From Actinomycetes bacterium (lineage in GTDB: Bacteria > Actinomycetota > Acidimicrobiia > Spongiisociales > UBA5794): a stretch of 11,536 nt of DNA. Within the stretch, counting starts at the first letter, position 1, and every line of letters starts with the position of its first letter. Location of the stretch: assembly GCA_023336765.1 (NCBI GenBank), contig JAMBLL010000036.1:1-11536 (forward strand), given 5' to 3'. The position numbers and the translations under genes are program-made. Below, piece after piece: positions 6,944-11,536 of the stretch. The notes below the pieces were generated by a model. It saw only the letters and a program-made list of their open reading frames with translations. It searched no databases and was not told where the DNA came from.

Positions 6944-7850
6944 TCTCTTCTCACTACTTGACCTCGCAGATCTTGCTGTGGCGCGAGCTGAGGGTGTCCT
7001 GGGAGACGACGACCGGGCCGCACTAGCGACGACCGTTGCGCGGCTGAGGTCACGAGCTGGGTACGCCGGCGACGTCGTGGTTGTTGCGTTTGCAGGTGGT
7101 ACAGGCTCAGGGAAATCGTCACTCCTCAACGCCCTCATTTCTGAGAGAGTTGCTCCGGTCGGTGTGGTTCGGCCCACGACCACACGATCCACCGCCGTTG
7201 TGCCCGCAGAAACGGATACCGACTTCACCGCTCTCGTCTCGGCGTTGAACGTTGACCACGTGGTTCGATCTGACGCGTTGGCCTCGACTGTATTGGTCGA
7301 CCTCCCGGATTTCGACAGCGTGGAAATGGCCCACAGACACATCGTTGGTCGTGTGCTACCAGCCGTGGATGCTGTCCTGTGGGTCTTTGACCCTGAGAAA
7401 TACGCCGATCACATCGTCCACGACGATTTCCTCACGCGATTGACACCGTATGAGGACCAGTTCATCTTCATCCTCAACCAGGTCGACCGGCTTGGTACAA
7501 ACGCAGGATCCGTGCGGCAGGACCTTGAGTCGAAATTGTCAGAGGACGGCTACAGCGACCCTGAGGTCGTGCAATGCGTCGCTTCAGGAGATCTGCAACT
7601 CGATGACGTTGTGGCATCGATCGCCGACCGCTTCAGCACGAAGACAACAGTACTGGCCAAGGCAGCGCTCGACCTCCGACTTGGAGCGAACACGGCTTGG
7701 AAACAAGCCATGGAACACCCAGAAATAGGGCCAGACAGCGACCCCGATTCTCGTGCGCTCGCGCTCGCGACATTCACGTGGCTAGGTATCGATGCCTACG
7801 ATTACTGGTATTCGATCGAGAGAGGAAGAGATGCTGGACACGGTGACTGA
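6936..7850 (+). CDS. Dynamin-like GTPase B (short)
   Basis: 304 residues from the GTG at 6936, whose codon overlaps the end of GTPase A by 8 nt. The frame is open back to a TTG at 6840, but that extension would lie inside gene A and does not look like a protein N-terminus. The chosen N-terminus (TDLFSLLDLADL) starts just before the G domain, as in gene A. G1 is GGTGSGKS (54-61), switch I contains RPTTTRST, G3 is DLPDF (122-126) and G4 is NQVD (181-184). The Asp at G4 is kept, unlike in A. After the G domain only some 80 residues remain, so most of the helical stalk seen in dynamin-like proteins is absent. It is probably a partner of GTPase A. No membrane segment is visible. The last 20 bases overlap the MscS gene. 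Confidence 0.72.
   Translation: MTDLFSLLDLADLAVARAEGVLGDDDRAALATTVARLRSRAGYAGDVVVVAFAGGTGSGKSSLLNALISERVAPVGVVRPTTTRSTAVVPAETDTDFTALVSALNVDHVVRSDALASTVLVDLPDFDSVEMAHRHIVGRVLPAVDAVLWVFDPEKYADHIVHDDFLTRLTPYEDQFIFILNQVDRLGTNAGSVRQDLESKLSEDGYSDPEVVQCVASGDLQLDDVVASIADRFSTKTTVLAKAALDLRLGANTAWKQAMEHPEIGPDSDPDSRALALATFTWLGIDAYDYWYSIERGRDAGHGD
7821..7827 (+). promoter_or_regulatory. Shine-Dalgarno site of the MscS gene, inside GTPase B
   Basis: AGAGGAA within GTPase B coding sequence lies a few bases before the ATG at 7831. It favours that start over the in-frame ATG at 7792, which has no comparable site. Confidence 0.6.
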
Positions 7851-8712
7851 CGCCCTGGCGCGGTTCTGGGATGAATACAACACCGAGATACTGCTCTCCG
7901 TCGCTGTCATAATTGGTGCGTTGGTGGTGATCTGGTTCGTCCGGCGATCGATCAAGCACTGGCATAAGCGCGTGGTTCACCGCCTGGCAGGATCGCATGA
8001 CCAGGAAGATCGCGAGAAGGCGCAGCGATTCAAGACGCTCTCTGGCGTCGTGATGGTGGTCGTCCTGGTCACAGTGTGGTCCATTGTCATCCTCACCATT
8101 ATGAGCGTGTGGGGTATCCCCATGGCTCCGTTTCTTGCGGTGGGAACGACGGTTGGCATAGCTGTTGGTTTCGGCGCACAGGACGTTGTTCGAGATGTCA
8201 TCGCGGGGTTCCTGATCCTGGTCGAGGACCAATACTCTGTTGGTGATGTTGTCAACATTGCAGGGGTGAGCGGCTCTGTGGAGAAGATCAGACTGCGGAC
8301 CACGGTCCTGCGTGATCTCGATGGCAACGTCCACCACGTGCCCAATGGGCAGATACGCGTTGCTTCGAACATGACGTCCGCGTTCGCCAGGTACGTTGCC
8401 GATATTTCGATCTCCTATGACTCGGATATCGACGTTGCGATGGAGGTCATCCTGGACACCGGAACTGCCATGGCCGCAGAACCTCGATGGATTCCCTTCT
8501 TCCTTGAGGAACCCGAGATGCTCGGAGTCAACGAACTCGGAGACTCAGCGGTAACGATCCGCCTTCTGCTGACCGTAGCCACCGAAGAGCGCTGGGCCAT
8601 CAAGCGTGAGTTCCTCAAACGTGTCAAATACGCCCTCGACGCCGCTGGAATCGAGATCCCCTACGCACATCTGACAGTGGTGCTGAAGGAAGAAGACAGT
8701 CGTAAATCGTAG
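7831..8712 (+). CDS. MscS-type small-conductance mechanosensitive channel
   Basis: 293 residues, close to the length of E. coli MscS (286). Predicted membrane segments are about residues 20-37 (TM1), 73-94 (TM2) and 99-131 (TM3). TM3 is the pore helix, with the small-residue pattern AVGTTVGIAVGFGAQDVVRD, then AGFLILVEDQYSVGDVV, a strong family signature. The C-terminal part (about 140-290) matches the beta and alpha/beta cytoplasmic vestibule. MscS channels open under membrane tension and release solutes during osmotic downshock. The gene overlaps GTPase B by 20 nt and is the only integral-membrane component of the operon. An alternative ATG at 7792 would add 13 residues. The last residues (RKS and the stop) are encoded by a heptamer repeat array, so the native C-terminus may have been replaced. 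Confidence 0.92.
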   Translation: MLDTVTDALARFWDEYNTEILLSVAVIIGALVVIWFVRRSIKHWHKRVVHRLAGSHDQEDREKAQRFKTLSGVVMVVVLVTVWSIVILTIMSVWGIPMAPFLAVGTTVGIAVGFGAQDVVRDVIAGFLILVEDQYSVGDVVNIAGVSGSVEKIRLRTTVLRDLDGNVHHVPNGQIRVASNMTSAFARYVADISISYDSDIDVAMEVILDTGTAMAAEPRWIPFFLEEPEMLGVNELGDSAVTIRLLLTVATEERWAIKREFLKRVKYALDAAGIEIPYAHLTVVLKEEDSRKS

Positions 8713-8728
8713 ATCGTAAATCGTTTCG
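8701..8728. repeat. Heptamer array, CGTAAAT family (forward copy)
   Basis: Units are CGTAAAT, CGTAGAT, CGTAAAT and CGTTTCG. The first two supply the final codons and the TAG stop of the MscS gene. A 16-bp segment (8709-8724) is perfectly inverted at 8858-8873. Confidence 0.8.
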
Positions 8729-8855
8729 GAAGCTCACAACTTTGAGTTCACAATTGACGGTCAGATTCTTGAACTGGAGGACCGCGCATCTGGTGATACG
8801 TGTTCGACCCATCAGCCGTAGATGCACTGGTGTTTGGCGGCAGTCGATTTACGAT
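8713..8855. other. Convergent gap between MscS and lipid kinase genes
   Basis: 143 bases with no gene. The gap is flanked by inverted CGTAAAT-family arrays that could pair in a transcript from either side, with a 133-base loop. It contains a degenerate ACTGTCA-family copy (8732-8762). No classic GC hairpin followed by a T run is visible. Bidirectional termination by the inverted arrays is possible but unproven. Confidence 0.5.
8732..8762. repeat. Degenerate ACTGTCA-family heptamers (inverted)
   Basis: The reverse complement of 8745-8760 reads CCGTCAATTGTGAACT and matches 14 of 16 bases of the array at 4641-4668. The surrounding bases continue with weak 7-bp periodicity. It looks like a decayed copy in the opposite orientation. 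Confidence 0.4.
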
Positions 8856-8872
8856 TTACGATTTACGATCTA
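8845..8872. repeat. Heptamer array, CGTAAAT family (inverted copy)
   Basis: On the plus strand the units are CGATTTA three times, then CGATCTA. On the minus strand they read TAGATCG then TAAATCG three times, and they encode the last residues (DRKS) and the stop of the lipid kinase. Confidence 0.8.
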
Positions 8873-9794
8873 CTTCTTCTGCTGGCCTCAACACTTTCAT
8901 CGCATCCTCCACCGGCACGATCTCAAGCCTGCTTGCCATTCCAAGGAGTTCCCCATCGGCCTGGAACGGGGTCTTCGGGTCGGCGTCGATGATCAGACTC
9001 TCGTAATCGATCCAGAGCTTGGTCCCCGTGGCAGAGCGATGTTTACGCCCGAGGACAGCGCGTGTGAAGATCTCTGCTGCTCGTCTGACACCGAGATCGT
9101 CCGCGGCGAGCGTCGCAACGCCCGCCGGCCGGTCAGGAGTGAGATGAAGCGGAACAGCCCCGAAATAGGTGTACGGCTCGTGAACCTGTGTCAGGGCAAC
9201 CACCGCATCGAATCGGTCACCATCACAATCGATACGAAGCGTTGGCATCTCTGATCGCCAGTTCGTGAGCAATCGTGTGATCGCCGTCGATGCGTAGTGA
9301 ACGCTCCCGAAACGCGATTTGGCGAATGGCCTGGTCTCTGCGACTTCGACCACGTCGGCGTCGAATCCGATCCCGAGCGAGAATGTGGCGTACCTCGTGA
9401 TCCTGCCGAAATCGGTATCCGCTATCACGCGGACCATACGCGTGGGAATCGCCTCGTAATCGGCTGCGGCAGTTGCTGCGAGCTTTGGCTTTCGCGGAAC
9501 GCCGAGAATGCGGGCCAGAACATTTGTCGTTCCAGCAGGGATCAGCCCGAGAGCGGTGTCTGTGCCGACCAGGCCGTTGGCGACGTGATGAGCAACACCG
9601 TCCCCACCCATTGCAAAGACAACATCGATTCCATCCTCGGCAACGGATCTGGTCTCGCGTCCGGTATCAAGAGCAGAGACGGGCCAACTTGTGGACAGGT
9701 CAAAGCGCGTCTTGAGGATCGATACAACCTGTCGGTAGATGCCCCCGGTGAACTGCGAGGCCGAGGGGTTGGCCATGAGGAGCGCCGTTGGCAT
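8856..9794 (-). CDS. Diacylglycerol kinase family lipid kinase
   Basis: 312 residues from the ATG at 9794. The enzyme family phosphorylates diacylglycerol or related lipids with ATP, feeding phosphatidic acid back into phospholipid synthesis; the exact substrate cannot be read from the sequence. The N-terminal strand TALLMANPSA (3-12) is the typical family start. The nucleotide-binding GGDG is at 63-66, in MGGDGVAHHVANGL, with Val67 where Thr is usual. PAGTTN (86-91), followed by VLAR, matches the second conserved loop. The C-terminal half has the family's FQADGE-type motif (PFQADGELLG) near its end. No membrane helix is visible; these enzymes usually sit on the inner face of the membrane. 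The frame is open to a GTG at 9821, but that would add only a short basic extension. No clear Shine-Dalgarno site is seen. The last four residues and stop lie in a heptamer array. Confidence 0.88.
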   Translation of the reverse strand: MPTALLMANPSASQFTGGIYRQVVSILKTRFDLSTSWPVSALDTGRETRSVAEDGIDVVFAMGGDGVAHHVANGLVGTDTALGLIPAGTTNVLARILGVPRKPKLAATAAADYEAIPTRMVRVIADTDFGRITRYATFSLGIGFDADVVEVAETRPFAKSRFGSVHYASTAITRLLTNWRSEMPTLRIDCDGDRFDAVVALTQVHEPYTYFGAVPLHLTPDRPAGVATLAADDLGVRRAAEIFTRAVLGRKHRSATGTKLWIDYESLIIDADPKTPFQADGELLGMASRLEIVPVEDAMKVLRPAEEVDRKS

Positions 9795-9903
9795 GGCCGT
9801 AAGCCTACGGCAGCTGTGCACACGTTGTTTGGCCAGGTCGGGGCTCCTTGCACGTTGCTACTAATCTGACGTCATACCGTCCTGTGCGACATGAGGAGAC
9901 ACC
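9795..9903. other. Divergent intergenic region, lipid kinase / dehydrogenase
   Basis: 109 bases. Next to the kinase start is a perfect 6-bp inverted repeat with a 4-base loop (GCCGTA at 9796-9801, TACGGC at 9806-9811). For the dehydrogenase, TTGCAC (9848-9853) is a possible -35, but the bases 17-18 nt later are a poor -10. TAATCT (9862-9867) is an actinobacterial-type -10 candidate without a -35. No promoter is called firmly. Confidence 0.35.
9894..9898 (+). promoter_or_regulatory. Shine-Dalgarno site of the dehydrogenase gene
   Basis: AGGAG lies five bases before the GTG at 9904 and supports that non-ATG start. The context (CATGAGGAG) is the same as before the first gene of the window. Confidence 0.65.
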
Positions 9904-11451
9904 GTGCTGAAGCCGTACCAGACCGAACCGTATTCCGATTTCAACCTTGAGGCGAATGCTTCTGCGTATCGAAGGGCCATCTCCCAGGTTGAGTCCGAAC
10001 TGGGAGAACGGGCGCTCCTCGTCATCGGCGGTGAGCACATCGACACGGATGCTTCGATCGAGTCTCTGAACCCTGCATTCCCAGAGCAACGCGTCGGAAC
10101 GTCAGCATCTGCATCTCTCGAGCATGTGGACCAGGCGATCGATGCCGCATGGGAGGCATACGCTGACTGGTCTCGGCGTACGGCCTCCGAGCGCGCTGGC
10201 CTGATCCATCGCGTTGGCGACATCATTGCAGAGCGCAAGTACGAGTTCGCGGCGTGGCAGACCTTCGAGGCTGGAAAGAACTGGGCCGAAGCTGAGGCCG
10301 ACGTGGCCGAAGCGCTCGACTTCTGCCGGTACTACGCCCACCAGGCACTTGCACTATCGGAACCGGTTCCTGTGTATCAGGTTCCAGGCGAGACGAACGA
10401 ATCGTGGCTGAGGCCTATTGGAGCGGGAGTGATCATCCCGCCATGGAACTTCCCGCTCGCGATCCTTGTTGGTATGACGGTTGGCCCGATCGCCGCAGGG
10501 AACACAGTCGTTCTTAAGCCCGCATCCAACACACCGCTGGTGGGGTGGGGATTCCTCAAGGTTCTCGAAGAGGCAGGCCTCCCACCTGGTGTGGTCAACT
10601 TCCTCCCCGGATCTGGTGGGGTGATCGGTGATGCGCTGGTGGACCATCCTCGCACGAGGTTCATCAACTTCACGGGATCCAAGGAGGTGGGACTCCGGAT
10701 CGCTGAACGTTCAGCGAAGGTCAACCCCGGACAACGCTGGCTCAAACGCTCCTACATGGAGATGGGTGGCAAGGACGGCCTGATCGTAGACGACACATGC
10801 GACCTCGAAGCGGCTGCAACCGACGTTGTGCGCTCAGCATTCGGGTTCCAGGGTCAGAAGTGTTCGGCATGCTCACGGCTCATCGTGTTCGAGTCGGTTC
10901 ATGACGAACTGCTCGAGAAGGTCATTGAGATCGGTTCTCAACTCAGTGTCGGGCCAGGCACCGAGAACTACCCTGTTGGGCCTGTGATCTCGGGAGCCCA
11001 GCATCGTTCCATCCTCTCTGAGATCGCTCTCGGTGTCGATTCTGCCGAGTTGGTCATGGGAGGCCACGCCATTGAACGAGATGGTGGCTACTACATAGAG
11101 CCGACGATCTTCGACGGTGTTGCGTCACAGTCCCGTCTCGCGCAACACGAGATCTTCGGACCTGTGCTGTCTGTCATCTCGGTCAAGGACTTCGACGAAG
11201 CGCTTGATGTTGCGAATGGAACAGAATTCGGGTTAACAGGAGGCCTGTACTCGTCAGACGAACGGCGACTTGATCGGGTGGTTCGGGATTTCTACGTGGG
11301 CAACCTCTACCTCAACCGGAAGATCACGGGCGCACTTGTCGGCGTCCAGCCCTTCGGTGGATACAACATGTCAGGGAGCAACGCAAAGGCCGGCGGTCCG
11401 GATTACCTGCGTCTCTTCATGGAGATGAAGAGCGTGAGCAGGAGGACCTGA
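9904..11451 (+). CDS. pruA: L-glutamate gamma-semialdehyde dehydrogenase (P5C dehydrogenase)
   Basis: 515 residues, the same length as the RocA-type P5C dehydrogenase of Bacillus. The enzyme oxidises glutamate gamma-semialdehyde, in equilibrium with pyrroline-5-carboxylate, to glutamate with NAD+. This is the last step of proline catabolism and part of arginine catabolism. The aldehyde dehydrogenase fold is complete. The conserved Asn182 is in IPPWNFP, the general base Glu286 in YMEMGGKD, and the nucleophile Cys320 in FQGQKCSACSR, a signature of the RocA subfamily. EIFGPVLSV and the PFGGYNMSG motif near the end are also present. No proline dehydrogenase gene lies in the window, so this is a separate enzyme and not a PutA fusion. 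It is cytoplasmic. The gene is divergent from the lipid kinase and appears to have its own promoter. rocA is an alternative name. Confidence 0.95.
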   Translation: MLKPYQTEPYSDFNLEANASAYRRAISQVESELGERALLVIGGEHIDTDASIESLNPAFPEQRVGTSASASLEHVDQAIDAAWEAYADWSRRTASERAGLIHRVGDIIAERKYEFAAWQTFEAGKNWAEAEADVAEALDFCRYYAHQALALSEPVPVYQVPGETNESWLRPIGAGVIIPPWNFPLAILVGMTVGPIAAGNTVVLKPASNTPLVGWGFLKVLEEAGLPPGVVNFLPGSGGVIGDALVDHPRTRFINFTGSKEVGLRIAERSAKVNPGQRWLKRSYMEMGGKDGLIVDDTCDLEAAATDVVRSAFGFQGQKCSACSRLIVFESVHDELLEKVIEIGSQLSVGPGTENYPVGPVISGAQHRSILSEIALGVDSAELVMGGHAIERDGGYYIEPTIFDGVASQSRLAQHEIFGPVLSVISVKDFDEALDVANGTEFGLTGGLYSSDERRLDRVVRDFYVGNLYLNRKITGALVGVQPFGGYNMSGSNAKAGGPDYLRLFMEMKSVSRRT

Positions 11452-11463
11452 GAGAAGAGAACA

Positions 11464-11536
11464 CAGACGTTAGATCGCTCGGCTAGCGCCTCGCTTTCAG
11501 ACGTTAGATCGCTCGGCTAGCGCCTCGCTTTCAGAC
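11464..11536. repeat. 34-bp direct tandem repeat at window end
   Basis: Two identical 34-bp units (11464-11497 and 11498-11531) are followed by the first five bases of a third at the window edge. The unit starts CAGACGTTAGATCG and contains the palindrome GCTAGC within a GC-rich core. It begins 12 bases after the dehydrogenase stop. No spacers separate the units, so it is not CRISPR. How far it continues cannot be seen. Confidence 0.85.

Noticed and set aside
6530..7342. Minus-strand 270-residue reading frame across the two GTPase genes
   Set aside because: It is Ser/Thr/Arg-rich with no recognisable motif and lies opposite well-supported GTPase motifs, so it is a shadow of GC-rich coding DNA.
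8742..9254. Plus-strand 170-residue frame over the convergent gap and kinase 3' end
   Set aside because: It reads through the heptamer array and antisense to the kinase, with no domain and no ribosome-binding site.
11464..11536. CRISPR array
   Set aside because: The 34-bp units abut with no spacers, and no cas gene is in the window.

Overview
The window looks like chromosomal DNA of a moderately GC-rich, mycothiol-using actinomycete. The strongest clue is an Mca-type mycothiol S-conjugate amidase. A pair of large secreted VanW proteins of the actinobacterial GGGVSQF type agrees with this. Placement near Acidimicrobiia is only an inference. I see no tRNA, rRNA, transposase, phage gene or CRISPR array.

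Layout. (1) 38-340 (+): a 100-residue protein resembling the N-terminal domain of Nfu/NifU iron-sulfur scaffolds. (2) 368-4435 (-): a two-gene cell-envelope unit. The first gene (4435-2429) is a VanW protein with a Pro/Thr-rich tail. The second (2362-368) is a paralogue that ends in a PASTA domain. (3) 4436-4755: a divergent intergenic region holding two heptameric tandem-repeat arrays. (4) 4756-8712 (+): a compact four-gene operon with spacings of +16, -8 and -20 nt. It encodes Mca amidase, dynamin-like GTPase A, GTPase B and a MscS-type mechanosensitive channel. (5) 8713-8855: a convergent gap bordered by inverted heptamer arrays that supply the last codons of both flanking genes. (6) 8856-9794 (-): a diacylglycerol-kinase-family lipid kinase. 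(7) 9904-11451 (+): L-glutamate gamma-semialdehyde dehydrogenase (proline/arginine catabolism). (8) 11464-11536: a 34-bp direct tandem repeat running off the window edge.

How the genes work together. The vanW pair, the GTPase/MscS genes and the lipid kinase all concern the envelope or membrane. The mca-GTPase-GTPase-mscS operon can be read as a membrane or thiol stress module: detoxification, membrane remodelling and release of turgor. That reading is inference. The lipid kinase and the dehydrogenase look like ordinary metabolism.

The most unusual structural signal is in the gaps. At least five short tandem arrays, of three unrelated sequences, share a unit of exactly 7 bp. One family (CGTAAAT) has a TAA stop in all three frames of one strand only, and it ends two convergent genes in that orientation.
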